Below, one piece after another: positions 42,370 to 54,714 of a stretch of 64,000 bases of DNA. The DNA comes from Oegoconia quadripuncta (lineage: Eukaryota; Arthropoda; Insecta; Lepidoptera; Autostichidae), in NCBI GenBank assembly GCA_949316235.1, contig OX438742.1, positions 31,440,853-31,504,852 of the forward strand, written 5' to 3'. The notes under the pieces were generated by a model. The model was not told where the DNA came from, did not search any database, and was given only the letters and a program-made list of their open reading frames with translations. Both the position numbers and the translations under genes were made by a program. Numbering within the stretch: position 1 is the first letter of the stretch; each line of letters opens with the position of its first letter.

Positions 42370-45190
42370 ACCTACTACCTCGGCCCAAACAATCTACAGT
42401 TTTCATTTGCGCACTTGAGATTTCAACTTTGCTTGCGTCGACGATGGATCGCCCGGCTGTCAGCCACGTTGACAATGTTCCGGCGGAGTCTCGCGTGGAT
42501 CATGTTCCAGCGCCTGCGTCTCACGTGAGTTTTATGGAAAAGTTGGATGGCTCAAATAACTTTCATATATAGAAATTTGCAATGAAAAACATTTTGATTT
42601 TGGAAAATTTGTGGGACTGTGTTGATGGGCGTATGGCGATGTTATGCGTGGACAACATGCCCTTGCGCGTATTTGCCTTTCACTAAAGACTAACCTTTTT
42701 CAATACATAAGGAATGCCACGACGGCTGCTCAGGCCTGGAGCAGCCTTTGTGATGTTTTTGAAGATAAAGGCCTGTATCGCCGCGTTTTGCTACTTAGTT
42801 ACATAGAATTCAGTTCGAGGATTATAGCTGCATGCCTAATTATATAGAAAAAGTAACTATGTTGGTACAACAGGTGCACGATATTGGCAAAGTGATCGAG
42901 GATGTAGAGGTAGCTGAAATACTTCTCAGCGGCTTGCCTTCCGAGTACGATCCCCTTGTATCTAATCTCTCAACAGCATCAATGACTAACACCATTTCCA
43001 GCGAACTTATCAAAACCAGACTTCTTCAAGAGTATTCAAAAAAATCAACTGTGGAGAGTAATGCAGCCTATATCACCAAAATGGGTGTGTGTAATATAAG
43101 TACTGTGATCTGTGATTTCTGCAAGAAGAAAGGGCATACAAAAGCCGGATGTTTTAAATTGAAACGGCATAAGAAAATTTCCAGTGCAGTGGGCGTCGCA
43201 AGGACAAATTTTGCAACAGCGTTCCTGACTCCTCAATCCAACTATTTCTACATTGATAGTGATGCTAGTAGTCCTATGGTGAATGACAAAAACTATTTTC
43301 AACAAATAAAAAGACAGTAACATAGCTGTTATAGCTGCCAGTAATAATGTTATGAAATGTGAAGGGTTGGGGTATATAAAGCTTAATGTTGAGTTGAGTT
43401 GAAATAACAGTTGAGTCCATTATTATATCCTGAAAATAGGATTTAAACAAAGTGATGCAGATCCTTGCTTGTTTGTAAGAAAGTGTGAATCATGCAATTT
43501 TAGCGATCTACAAACCTCTCTAAAAAGCTTTCATAGCAGAACTGCGCAAGCAATTACCACGAAGGACGTTCCATATTTTCTCGGAAAAGTAATCCAAAGA
43601 AAAGATTACGGCTGTGTTTAAATAGACCAAAAAGGGTATACTAGAATGGAAAATTGTAAAGTGGTACCAATGCCCATAATGAAACTCACTCAACTGGAAA
43701 ATAAGAAACAGGAGTCTCGTATCTTATGGTAGCAATTCGACCAAATTATCTAATAATCTGATATCAGTTGGAAAAGTAACAGACTATGGTTATATAGCAA
43801 TATTTAAAAAGAATTAAGCCATTGTTAAACAAGAAAACAAAATAGCAATGACAGCATGCTATAATGGTGGATTGTATACTATTTGTAAAATAATACAAGA
43901 AAATGACAAACTAATATGGCACCAGAAAGATATTAGATATTATATACAGTGATGTGTGTGGGCCTTTTCAACATGAATCTATTGGAGGAAACAAATATTT
44001 CGTGACATTCATAGATGATCACACACGATATTCAAGAATATATAATTTTATAAGGCATAAGAACAATATTTGCTGATGACACTTCTTTGCTATTCAAAGT
44101 TAAAAGAAAACAGACATCTCTTGACGACGTAAATAATGCTATCTCTAAGGTGGTTGAGTGGTTCACAACAAATAATCTACTCTTTAATGAAAAACAAGCA
44201 AATGTATAAAGTTTTCACTACCAAATGTCAAACAGGTAGCCATTAAAGTGTTAGTAAAAAACGAAGAGTTGGAGCTTGTGGACACTACTTTATTCCTAGG
44301 TATTACATTGGATAAAGGACTGCAGTGGGGTCCACACATCGATAAGTTAGGGAAGCGCCTCAGTTCTGCAGTGTTTGCGATTAAAAAATACGTTATTTAA
44401 CCGATGTGGATACCGCGAGGATGGTCTATTTCAGTTATTTCCATAGTATACTGACCTACGGCATTCTGTTGTGGGGAAATGCCGCGGACATAAATTGTAT
44501 CTTTGTTCTGCAGAAACGAGCGGTTCGCGTGATTTACAAACTGGGCCCCAGAGTGTCTCTTAGGAATAAATTTAAAGAAATTAATATATTAACATTAGCA
44601 TCGCAATATATTTACGAAAACTTAATGTATGTAAGAAAAAATATAGAATCGTTTTAGAAAAATAGTGAAACCAGATATAAAAATAAACTTGCTGTTCATG
44701 CCAGCGTCACTAAGTCATTTAAGGGGCAATATATACGCTTTTATAATAAGGTTCCAGTGGACATTCAAAATTTACCTTTAAATAAATTCAAAACCATCAT
44801 AAAACAGACATTATTCACCAAAATTTCTGACTATCTTCGGCGACCTTATTTAAAAGAGCAACCCTTGAGTTTCTTGCACGTTCTTCTCTGGGGAATCTGC
44901 TTTGCGAATGAGCAATAATGTCAATAATTTTAATATTAAGATAAAAAATGTGACGTTTTCAAGTGATAATCTTTATCCTACGAAATAAATATTTTTTTAC
45001 TTTGACTGACTTTGTTTTTGAAAACTTTATGGAATATACAAATAAGGCTGAAAGATTTACTGCAAATAAAGCAAAATTTCTTCAATGAGATCAGACAAGC
45101 GGCGAGTATTGTAACAAAGAATTCAGCTAATATTTGAAAGAAAATGGAATACCGAGGAGGTTAACATACTATATACATACTTCATTCCAT
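42370..45190 (+). pseudogene. Scrambled copia element relic
   Basis: Gag spans 42440-43240: FMEKLDGSNNF, a stop in place of the usual Trp, then KFAMKN-LILENLWDCVDG, ARICLSLKTNLFQYI, EDKGLYRRVLLL, and SGLPSEYDPLVSNLST, with the zinc knuckle CDFCKKKGHTKAGC. The protease start FYIDSDASSPMVNDKNYF (about 43245-43300) has Asp for Gly after the catalytic DS. Then an RT scrap (FKQSDADPCLFVRKC, about 43440-43490; YFLGKVIQRKDYG, about 43575) comes before an integrase scrap (YSDVCGPFQHESIGGNKYF, FIDDHTRYSRIY, about 43950-44045). The integrase resumes after an inserted LINE at about 45015 with ENFMEYTNKAERFTANKAKF. Order in an intact copia is gag, protease, integrase, RT, so this copy is rearranged. Many stops and frameshifts are present. 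Confidence 0.85.
44063..45013 (+). mobile_element. Diverged CR1/jockey-like LINE inside copia
   Basis: It starts at the RT active site (IFADDTSLLFKVKR) and follows the same order as 13650-14700: WFTTNNLLFNEKQ, LGITLDKGLQWGPHID, then the frame 44406-44657 with YFHSILTYGILLWGNAAD and QKRAVRVIYKLGP, and a 3' end ACGAAATAAATATTTTTTTAC followed by TTGACTGACTTTG. Frameshifts lie near 44200 and 44390. It is a separate subfamily from the 13.4-kb copy (about 75 percent similar by eye). Confidence 0.88.
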
Positions 45191-45194
45191 TTGA

Positions 45195-46560
45195 ATATGC
45201 TTCACGTCTAAACAAACGGCTGATCCAATGCAAGTAGTGTTCAAAAAACATAATGTAAGCGAATTTAGATTCAGAGCAACTGTTTCTATTTACTTAATTG
45301 AAATCAATTTCAAAAAGTAGGTAAGTGTATCGGAAGTAGGTAATCTCTAAACGTACAATCGCCTACAGCTAAAAGTATACCCCTTGATCCTTAACCTTTA
45401 AGGCAAAACAAGCCATGGGTATCAAAGTTTTCACAACACTACCTAATGTAATAAATGCCGTACACTTAGCGCGCTAGGGAATATGAGGGTAAATCTGCAG
45501 GTACCTTAATCCTTAGAAAATTCTGCGAAAAAAATGAACATCGGAAATAAAGTGTAGTAAAGATGGAAGGAAACCTCAATCCGATTCACAACGTCCACTT
45601 CCGAATTGGGTCTACTATCTATAACGTCTATTTTCTAAAAGTTCCACTATGAATTTTATAAGATTTGCCTTACCTTGAATTTATTTATTAGAAAGCTCTT
45701 TCATAATTGTTGTTTGTTGTTTACATTTGCTTAACAAATATAGTTTGGCAGAACAGGTTCTACATGTGTATTATGTAATTTGACTAATATAGGTATACTG
45801 TTATTTATCAAGGTGTTATTTTTATAATTTCAGTGAAACAACTTTTTTTTTAACCGAAGACTCGCACTTGGCTGGTTTTTTTACTATTTCCATCGAATTA
45901 TTCGGCATTTGCTCATACTCATAAGCATATAAATATTTGTGATATTATGCACATACATAATCGTGGTGCGCTCCAATAGATATTCATGGTTTAATAAAAA
46001 TGTTAACGCACAAGGACGGACGGACGCCACGCGACTGCATATCACCATACGATTATTTCACCCAACACGACTGTATGAAAATAGTTTCAGTGTCTTGCGG
46101 GATATAAAAAAGCATTGTTTTCGGATTGAGTATTGTTCTTTCACAATTCAAACTATAACTTAATTTTTTATTGTTACGTAGGTAGGTACTTTAATGCAAG
46201 TCATTCATCGGTAATTGAAACTACCTATTTTACATAAAAGAGGAATCTTATGCCTTTGTAAGAATTTCATTAAACTGTTAATTTAACTTCAATAACTAGT
46301 CATTCTCCATTTGAACGAGTAAAAGGTAAAGTGGGTATTTACCTAACCTATAATATTAGCACTTTGGTCACAGAATTAATATAGTACTAACGTACTTTGG
46401 TATTAGATATTTGATTAGATTCCCGTGAAGGCAGTCCAGTACTCTGCTCTGAGTGTTACGCATTTATAAAATCACGTTAATAGCCTTACGTCCACACTGT
46501 CGAGAGATGAACAGATGCACGATGAAGTGATCCTAAACAATTGTAAAAGGTATCATGGTC
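45195..46560. other. Intergenic stretch downstream of protease gene
   Basis: No repeat or gene is recognised. The frame 45939-46163 has no features. The 3' UTR of the minus-strand protease should begin at 46573 and run into this region. Confidence 0.45.
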
Positions 46561-46573
46561 CTAAATTTAGCCA

Positions 46574-47530
46574 TCAAGAGCGAAATAAAAATGAAAGATA
46601 TAATAAAATTACAATTGTGATTAATAAATACAGAGAGTTAAACATCACTCTATAAACTCTATTTTGTTGAATCCAATCACGATACCTAGAAACTCGTGTG
46701 AAGACCGTAGTTTTGTCAAAATTCTTCCCGCTGACAACGCCTACAAGCAGGTCTCTTCCTGATTTTTCTTCAGGGTCTGTTGTATCAGAACAGGATAGGG
46801 GGCCTCCAGAGTCCCCTTTAGCTACATCTGTCCAAGCAGAATTTGAACAAATATAATCACTCATATCCATTTCCCACATCTTCGAACATAATTTCGTAGA
46901 CATAACATCAATCGGTGCCAAAAAGAGAACCGGTGCAAATTTGGCACTAAATCTATGTCCCAGTTTACCAAATCCAGCTGCCTTGCAGGTGCCAATATAA
47001 TCGGTATTCATGCTGGCTGGCTGTATATAGTCGACGCCATCTGAATAAATCCATTTTTTATTTATGTATACTAAGGCTAAATCGTTATTAGGAAACGAAA
47101 AGTGTTCGTGTATAAGTACTTTATCTATAGTTCTCCATTGTGCAAGTTCATTTGAAAATGTATCTCCAGAGTGTAATAAATCATTAGCTATATTACCGGC
47201 TACAATACGAAGAACTCGTGGATTATGAGCATAGTAAAATTTATTTGACTCAAAACAATGTGCTGCTGTGAGAACTTGGGACACTCGGATGATACTGCCA
47301 CCACATAAGTTTCTCCACAACTTTAGACCAGGATATTTTACATTTATCGGTTCCTTCAATGAAACTAAGTAGGGTAATTCACCATACTTCGCTGGTACTC
47401 CGTTAACTATAGTAGGTTTGACATAGAATCTGGAATGCATCAGAGTTGTGATCACACGTTTATCTTCTTCGCACAAAGTCAATTGTAATGTCAGCGATAC
47501 AAGTAATATTAAGAAAAATTTCGGAGTCAT
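46574..47530 (-). CDS. Trypsin-like serine protease, intronless
   Basis: 318 codons, one exon. Residues 1-20 form a signal peptide (KFFLILLVSLTLQLTLC). The S1 domain starts at IVNG (41) and has the triad His91 in LTAAHC, Asp150 in NNDLALV and Ser241 in GDSGGPL. Asp235, six before Ser241, corresponds to trypsin Asp189 and predicts Lys/Arg preference. Cys pairs 42-58, 168-182 and 136-201 (chymotrypsin numbering) look conserved, but Cys191 is Ala and Cys220 is missing, and the SWG block is SGK. The residue before IVNG is Thr, not Arg or Lys, so normal tryptic activation is not possible there. The last 20 residues (FNSLYLLITIVILLYLSF) are hydrophobic: a C-terminal membrane anchor or GPI signal. 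It is about half identical to the protein at 49405 and lies head to head with it. Secreted or surface-bound; substrate unknown. Confidence 0.95.
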   Translation of the reverse strand: MTPKFFLILLVSLTLQLTLCEEDKRVITTLMHSRFYVKPTIVNGVPAKYGELPYLVSLKEPINVKYPGLKLWRNLCGGSIIRVSQVLTAAHCFESNKFYYAHNPRVLRIVAGNIANDLLHSGDTFSNELAQWRTIDKVLIHEHFSFPNNDLALVYINKKWIYSDGVDYIQPASMNTDYIGTCKAAGFGKLGHRFSAKFAPVLFLAPIDVMSTKLCSKMWEMDMSDYICSNSAWTDVAKGDSGGPLSCSDTTDPEEKSGRDLLVGVVSGKNFDKTTVFTRVSRYRDWIQQNRVYRVMFNSLYLLITIVILLYLSFLFRS

Positions 47531-49404
47531 TCATTGGGACAATATACAATTTTCACTTTCACTTTCACTTTTTATTTTAAAAATGGAGACCTAATCGAAA
47601 TCTATAAAATATTTATATATTCATGACATGATAGATCAGTCATGTATGACGCAGTCTAAAAAATTTTTTTTTACACAAATGGCCGGTACTGCTGACCATC
47701 AGTCGACGATGTCACCCTGCTTGATATCTTTGATTCTAGATATCATAGATTTATTTAACTAGCATTATGCTCGTGGCTTCGCCTGTGTGGTATAGGTTTA
47801 TCGCAGAAGTTTTTCAGGATGTAAGATATTTATTAGGTTGAAAAACATTCTAAAAGTAACATTGCTTACAAATGAAGAAAATTGAACGGATAATGGAGAA
47901 AGAGTAAAGTTCAACAAATGACTGTTGTTGTGTAAAGAAAGTCTCTCGTAAACTATATATTATCCACACCAAAATATAAATGAGCAAATAAATTTTTATT
48001 ATCCCGTGGAAAGTACTCACTTTATATAGGGATAAGAAGTAGCATAGAACCTATTCCACGGCATGTTCTACCTGTGTCCACAAAATATCTCTGCAAGCAA
48101 TACATCTACATCCACATTAATATATAAATGCCAAAGTAACTATGTCTATCTTGTTACCTTTTAATTATTAAGTCTCTAAACCGATCGTATTAAAATTAGG
48201 CAGAGAGGTAACCTGGAGAAGAATAGGTACAGTCTATTTTTCATTCTAGAAAAAAACCCACGATAAAGAATTCCACGCATAGATTAGAATTCCATTATAT
48301 TTTCATTTGTTTATCCCGCGGGAAATGCTTATTTTATCGGAATAAAAAGTATTCCCATATAAATAAGGTACCCGTAATAGAGTGGAATAAATAGAGTTTT
48401 AAATAAATAATTGAACTGTGTGAAACGATGATTCCTTAAAAGCCGACAAGTGGAGTGCCTTCTTGGTTTCCGATATATGACTTTAATAAGTGAGTTGCAG
48501 TTGCTCCTCTCCATATAGATATTCAGTATGTTATTTTATTAGTAACTGGCAAGGGGCCAGATAAATATTTTTTTGTTAGTAGTATCCGCAGAATCACGAA
48601 GATTCCTGAATATTGGTAAAAATCTTCTAATTACTTTGTTCAGTGCAAAAAACATAGGTCGGTAGCTCTGTTTGATTTCTAAGATCATACCGAGGTATTA
48701 TGTGAGTCAGTTTGGACAAGACAAGGCCAGCCACAGGTTGAATCAGTTTGAGAATCAAAATCGTACTCATTATACTCTGTGAGTTCAGCAAAAACTATTT
48801 GCTTCAATGTCAAAATTTATCATTCATACGACCGACTATGGGATGACACTTATTTATGTCGAAGGGTTACCTACCAGTTATCGTTCAGAACCAGGTTTTT
48901 TTGGTATAAAACAACTGCAACTTTTATAATCAGCCAATAAAAATACGTGTTTTAGAAGTCGCTGGTTATCTTAGCTACCTACATGGTTCGGGGTAAATTT
49001 AGAATTAAAGTTGCAATGGTTCAATGTAACTTAAAATTTAGTTTACTTTCATCAGGCTGTTTTATTTATTTTTAGTAAAATGTATGTAGGTACGTATGTA
49101 GATAAGGACAGGTAGGCCACATATGGTATATTTATTTATTCCTTTGTATTTGTGAGATATACTTTAAATTATTTAGTAGCTTTTTTTATTGATATATGAC
49201 TGCTGAAGCCATTCTACGCATCAATAACATGAACAATAAAGAAAAAAACCAGACATTCCTGATCCACCTGCCATGATGACAGGTTAGGTATATCAAAGAG
49301 ATTTTTATTCTCTTTGTCATATTGTCATTTGTAATATCGTCAACAAACTGATGGCGACATATTTTGTAAAATATTTACAAAATAATATTAAATAGTAGGT
49401 ATGA
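47531..49404. promoter_or_regulatory. Shared region between divergent protease genes
   Basis: 1.87 kb separate the two start codons. Close to the minus-strand gene is TTTTCACTTTCACTTTCACTTT (47551-47571), a short TTTCAC repeat. CTCGTGGCTTCGCCTGTGTGG at 47770 and the block at 48120-48360 (AAAGTAACTATGTCTATCTT, then TTTATCCCGCGGGAAATG) are relics of common lepidopteran repeats, so much of the space is not conserved promoter. AATATTTACAAAATAATATTAAATAG precedes the plus-strand gene. I could not identify TATA boxes with confidence. Confidence 0.45.
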
Positions 49405-50379
49405 ATGTCATCAAAATTTTACCTAATTTTTTTTACAATCATACTAAATGTAATAGCAAGGATAGATAAACGTATTATAACTACTTTAAAATATTCTAAG
49501 TTCCGTGTGAAACCAACTATCGTTAATGGGAATCCTGCCGGAATCGGTGAAGTGCCTTTTATCGTATCGATTAAAGAACCAGTACTAATGCATAGCAATT
49601 ACAAAGTGTGGAGCAATCTATGTGGTGGCAGTATTATAAGTAAATTTAGAGTTTTGACAGCAGCACACTGCTTCGAAAGTCGTAAGTTTTTTTACGCAAA
49701 TAATCCACAATACCTAAGGGTCGTTGCTGGGAACCTAAACACAAGTATATTGAGCTCAGGTGATACTAGCGACATTGAGGGTACACAATGGAGAAAAATA
49801 AAAAAAGTAATCATTCACCATCAGTTCATTTTCCCAACTAACGACATAGCTCTAGCATTTATAGATACAGCGTGGCATTTCTCAGAAAATGTCAATGTAA
49901 TAATAACTGCAAGATTATTCGCTGATTACGGAAGTAATTGTGTGTCGGCTGGATACGGGAGAATGGGATTTGGTGTGAGATCTAACACGTCTAGTATATT
50001 GCGTATAGCGCCAATAACAGTAATGCCAAGAGGAATATGCGAGAGCCTTTGGGAAATGAACATGGATACATTTATCTGCACTAGTTCTGCGAGAACTGAT
50101 GTAAGCGAGGGCGATTCTGGAGGCCCTCTTACTTGCCATAGCACGCCAGATCCTCGTGAACAACCTGGACGAGATCTGCTAGTGGGAGTGGTCAGTGGAA
50201 AAAATTATGATCTCACTACGTTATTCACGCGGGTGTCTTCTTACAGTGATTGGATATCCAGAAACTCAGCTCCTGATTCGTGGCGACATAATAACTGCGA
50301 CGTGATAAACTCTCTTTTTATATTTTATTTTTTACATAAACTTTATGTATTTGTTGAAGAACGAACTGAAATCGAATAA
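49405..50379 (+). CDS. Trypsin-like serine protease, intronless paralogue
   Basis: 324 codons, one exon. An N-terminal hydrophobic segment (FYLIFFTIILNVIA) is a signal peptide. The S1 domain starts at IVNG (39) after KPT, again without a basic residue at the cleavage point. The triad is His88 (LTAAHC), Asp147 (TNDIALA) and Ser238 (GDSGGPL). Asp232 gives a trypsin-like pocket. As in the paralogue, Cys191 is replaced (Ser) and Cys220 is missing, with SGKNYD in place of SWG-GC. The pair share FCES/SNK-type text such as CFESRKFFYANNP, WEMNM and GRDLLVGVVSGKN. The C-terminus has INSLFIFYFLHKLYVFV and then a charged EERTEIE, so the hydrophobic end is less clearly an anchor. The stop TAA overlaps an AATAAA hexamer (50376-50381). 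Confidence 0.95.
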   Translation: MSSKFYLIFFTIILNVIARIDKRIITTLKYSKFRVKPTIVNGNPAGIGEVPFIVSIKEPVLMHSNYKVWSNLCGGSIISKFRVLTAAHCFESRKFFYANNPQYLRVVAGNLNTSILSSGDTSDIEGTQWRKIKKVIIHHQFIFPTNDIALAFIDTAWHFSENVNVIITARLFADYGSNCVSAGYGRMGFGVRSNTSSILRIAPITVMPRGICESLWEMNMDTFICTSSARTDVSEGDSGGPLTCHSTPDPREQPGRDLLVGVVSGKNYDLTTLFTRVSSYSDWISRNSAPDSWRHNNCDVINSLFIFYFLHKLYVFVEERTEIE

Positions 50380-51890
50380 ATATACATTTAGTAGAGATAA
50401 TATTAATACATAAAATGTATTAGGTATGTGATTGTCATTTTTCAAGATTTTTTATTAGTGCTGCGTTTCATAATTCAGCAAAACAAAACATTTTCGTAGT
50501 ATGTCCTATTAAAAACTATTTAACACACATACATTTAATTTGTATTAGATTCAGAAAAGGGTGGCCCAAACACCTGAAAGTTTATGATAGTTGTATGATT
50601 ATTGAATCTATAATTGACAGCAAGTAGAACAACCCCCTCATTAGTTTATGCCTAATAAACATTAATAACTTTGAAACTCATCACTTTTAGTATTGCAGGT
50701 ATGTAATATTTTTATACGCCATCTGCAGGAGCACATATATGTGTTAAATATTCTCAATTTAAAGCCCAAGGGAGCTACAGTTGTACGAAAGTTCCCTTTT
50801 TAATTTGGAAGGCTAAAATATCAACAAAAACTTAAAAAATAGTATCGAAAAAAAAAGGCTTATCAGGGCATAACTTTCTTGGTCCAAGGAGTTTGAAACC
50901 ATAACATTGGACTCATCAACGAGACTTTTATTATTATTATTATTAAGGGTCCATAGTGTTCTACTGTTGGGCAAAGGCCTCCCTCATCTCTCAAGAGACA
51001 ACTCTTATAAAAATATTTAACAAAATACCTACGTGGCTGCTGTCTTAGCTATTGACTTTCCTTTGTCTATATACGGAACTAAATATTTAGAGAAAAAATC
51101 GGTGATTTTCGATCCGTGATTTTTACCGCGATTATTATTTCTTTTTTATTTAACCTCACTAGGTGTATAAAGTAGAATACGATCCTTGGGGATAAAAATG
51201 TCTTAGCCTTGGGCAGACTTAAATCCTTGGCTTCATTTAGGTTTCTTAACATAATTCCCTCACTTCGCTCTGGATATAACATTTTAATACTCTACTACAG
51301 ATTCCTTCATTTCGCTCAGAATTCAATATGCTGCCCGTGACATAAGACACTGCTTTATCCCCTTGGTGCTTAATGAACTTTATGAATAGACATAGATCAT
51401 TATCAAAATATTTAACTGAAACCATTTGGGCACGTTAGCTGGTCCCTCCTTAATAACCCGCCGGGGATTTCTCTACCTCTTATAGTTTCCGATTACTCCA
51501 TACTGGCCAGTATAATTAATGAACTACCACTACACTAGCATGTACCCGAACGTTCACTATACAGAGTAGAATGTTTGAACCGTACCTGAAGGAAAGGTAG
51601 TTGAAATATTGAAGATTCCTTTCATTTGGCGACCTTGGCTAGAGCTAATCAATCAGTTAGTACACTTTATTGTATTACACTTTTATTATACATATTATAC
51701 ACTTAATTACACTTTATTTATACAATACACTTCAAAAATGTAGCTCCAAGAAAATAATAATTGTACAACCAGGCTACCAGCTAACCACGAGTATTAAAAA
51801 ATGCTAGTTTAATTTCCTTTCAAATGATTAGCGCGATGCGAAAACCTTTTTGGTTATGGTTTAGCTTTGGTATTATCGTTTAAACTCAGC
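50380..51890. other. Intergenic; LINE tail at 50938-51005
   Basis: ATTATTATTATTATTAAGGGTC, then CTGTTGGGCAAAGGCCTCCC at 50938-51005 is the reversed 3' end of the LINE family at 30525-30625. GCTCTGGATATAACATTTTAA and related text at 51260-51330 is unassigned. No gene is seen. Confidence 0.5.
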
Positions 51891-51892
51891 GC

Positions 51893-52165
51893 GATCGGCC
51901 CTCTGTTTGGTGTAGTGGTTAGCAACTCTGACCACGATACCAAGAGGTTGCGGGTTCGAATCCCGCTAGGGGCATATATTTGCGTGATGAATACGGACAT
52001 GTGTACCCGAGTTATGGATGTTTTCATTTATATTAAGTATTTATTTTCAAAAATAAAATGTATTTATGTAGTATATCAACAATCTTGTATCGACAGCACA
52101 AGCCTGTAGTTGCTTACTGTGGAACTATGTAGATGGCGCTACGTGTATGTCTAAGGATATTTATA
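51893..52165 (+). mobile_element. tRNA-headed SINE
   Basis: TTTGGTGTAGTGGTTAGCAAC (A-box region) and GGTTGCGGGTTCGAATCCCG (B-box) form the polymerase III promoter. The body has CCGAGTTATGGATGTTTTC, a T/A-rich middle, and GTAGATGGCGCTACGTGTATGT before an AT-rich tail. This is the fullest plus-strand copy of the family. Confidence 0.9.
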
Positions 52166-54177
52166 TATTTATTTTAGAAAGAAGAAAAACTGCATTCAAA
52201 TATTTTTGAAAATACGCTTTTCACTCCCGGAAATCGAACCGACGCTAATGCAAAAGTTCAATCATAAGAATCAAATACTTATTTCTAACATACATGTTAG
52301 GTACCTATCTTAGATTAAAGGGAGACCATGAAATCTATAAGATGGACAATTTGCATACCGACAAGAAGAAGGATCACATTTTGAACATTTGTTAAATTAA
52401 TGGTGAAAGCGGCAAATACATTGGCAGGTTTATACACATTTCTTTTTTGATAAAATTATGCATTTTAATTGTGTGCCTTTAATTTAAGACGGAATTGATT
52501 CTTAGATATAATTTACCTTTTCGACGGGCTTCATTAAAATACAGAATGTTGTTAGAAAACAACTAACACTGAATGTCTAGAAGACATTCAGTGTTAGTTA
52601 CGTATGTACTTTTAAAAATAAAGTAATATTTATAGTAACTAATATTATATCCTATCTACAATATTCAAGATTACTTTTCCTTCGTGTAACATAGCCGTGG
52701 GATGCACTGTATACTTTGAGGGTGGTACCGATAACTAAGTAAAATGTCGTTCATGCTACAAACAAAAAAATTAAAAATAAAGTTAGAGTAGTACCTACAT
52801 AATTATGTTAAAATATGTAAGTTGCAATAGGCCTAAAGTGGTAGTCAATAATATTTTTATCGTTCTTTATTCCTTATAAAATACTTAGATAAAATAATAT
52901 AAGCTACAATAGATGTAGAAATGGTAGAAGTCAGTAGCTTTATAATTTTTGCCGGAAAACTACCCGGTTCAAGAAGAGTTACTGTTTCGAATCCCTCCAT
53001 ATTTTTAAAATATGAATATTTTACTTATATTTATGTGTGGATCGATGTGAGCGACGATCTAATATGGAAGAGTGTGGACATATTGAAAGTGCACTTTGTT
53101 AATTGAGAGTCATAATGTTATTGATAAAAAATACGGGTAATGTCATGCGCAAGGCGTTAATGGAAATATGACAAGGTTTTACACGATAACGCTACTTAGC
53201 TTGTCAATTAATGCTTAAGCTCCACTTCCGTCGTCGTTGTGATTGTTTTGCTTCGATTTATTTAGATAATACTCCAAATTTTTATATTTATTTATTTCAA
53301 ATAGATATTATACTGACTGGTCATAGAGAGGCACCATTCGCGATTACTCTTACGGTTTAATAAAAATATTCAAAAATAATTATATAAAATATATGTCATA
53401 CGGGGTTTGTAAATATAGCATATAACTTTGATAGCTTCTCGCCTTCTTGTATGTAGTGGTGCACTAGAACGAACGTGACTCAACATCCGTAATACTAATT
53501 AAATTCCTTGCTATACGCAGTTTCTGCTGGCACAGATGAGCGTTTCTACGGATAGTACATTTTTTTTTGTCAGTTCTTGAAAATCATACATCGCTACGAA
53601 ATATAGCTAATAAAAATCATTAGTTACTCAATTGAGTAACTGGGTAGCACAACCTGTTTTGAAACCCTGATTTATCTTTTGATACTGAAATAAAAATATA
53701 GAAGTGTTAAAAATAGTTAAATTTTTTACCTCTTCTGAGATCTTCGCAAAAAATGACTAGAATTTTTTTTATAATTATTTATCCTTGAAAGTTCCCAGCA
53801 AACTTGCCAGCAAACTATAGGTGTTCACGTACAAAGGGAGAAACACACATTAATATTGTCAATAATACATCTTTTTTCGCTTTAATTTTCCTGTAACGAG
53901 ACCCGAACTTTTGCCTCAATTCACTGTAGGTATTTCAACTATCGCAGCTAATCACTTTGTACATTCGAATTGTTGCGTCAGGATCTTTACTATGTGAATA
54001 TCGTAAACCGTAAGTTGCGCCCCTGTGGTCGGTCAATAATGTGGGTTGCTCCAATTTTTCTCTATTTTCGAACGTTTATATGTATTTCAGTGCGTATCGG
54101 GCAGTCAATTTCTCAATTCGGGGTAAGTGAACTGTCTTCTATATGACAAATGATACTATATTATATCCTTGGACGTA
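52166..54177. other. Unassigned intergenic DNA
   Basis: An 18-20-base perfect inverted repeat lies at about 52565-52605 (CACTGAATGTCT / AGACATTCAGTG with adjoining AACTAA, TTAGTT). Otherwise it is AT-rich with no gene. The plus frame at 52921-53106 has no domain. Confidence 0.45.
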
Positions 54178-54430
54178 CACACAATGCCATCTAGTTACAC
54201 ATTAAGCAACTATATGCTTGTGTTGTGGATACCAGATGGTTGATATATCTAATAAATAAATACATTATTTTTTGTAAATAAATATTATAAATTATTATAA
54301 ATGAAAACGTCCATAACTCGGGTACACATGTCTGTATTCATCATACAAACATATGCCCCTAGCGGGGTTCGAACCCGCGACCTTTTGGTATAGCAGTCAG
54401 AGTTTCTAACCACTACACCAAACAGGTCGT
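54178..54430 (-). mobile_element. tRNA-headed SINE, minus strand
   Basis: GGGGTTCGAACCCGCGACC is the reversed B-box and AACCACTACACCAAACAGG the reversed A-box. CCATCTAGTTACACATTAAG and CATAACTCGGGTACACATG match the 58556 copy. Confidence 0.9.
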
Positions 54431-54714
54431 CAATTTATTTTTATGTATATAGTATATTATGTAAGTATACATTTTTTTGTATGTATTTATTGTAGGTAAG
54501 ATCTAAATAATCACAAGATTTACCCACATTGTGAAAATTTATTTGCTTTCTAAACGCCCAGTCAATCTGTTCTTTGGCAAATACCTAATCTGACTGGAAG
54601 ACATCCTTTATGAGGTTAGTCCCCGTTTGAACTTAATTTTGAGTTAAACTTATTTTAATTAGGTAACTATATGTAAATGTTATGAAGTAAATTTTTTATA
54701 CATGTTTAGGGCAG

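Noticed and set aside
50376..50381. AATAAA overlapping the stop codon as the true polyadenylation signal
   Set aside because: Cleavage 10-30 bases later is possible, but the hexamer is common in AT-rich DNA and no downstream element is clear.
51893..54430. tRNA genes suggested by A- and B-box sequences
   Set aside because: Each lies at the head of a multi-copy SINE body; the tRNA fold is not complete.
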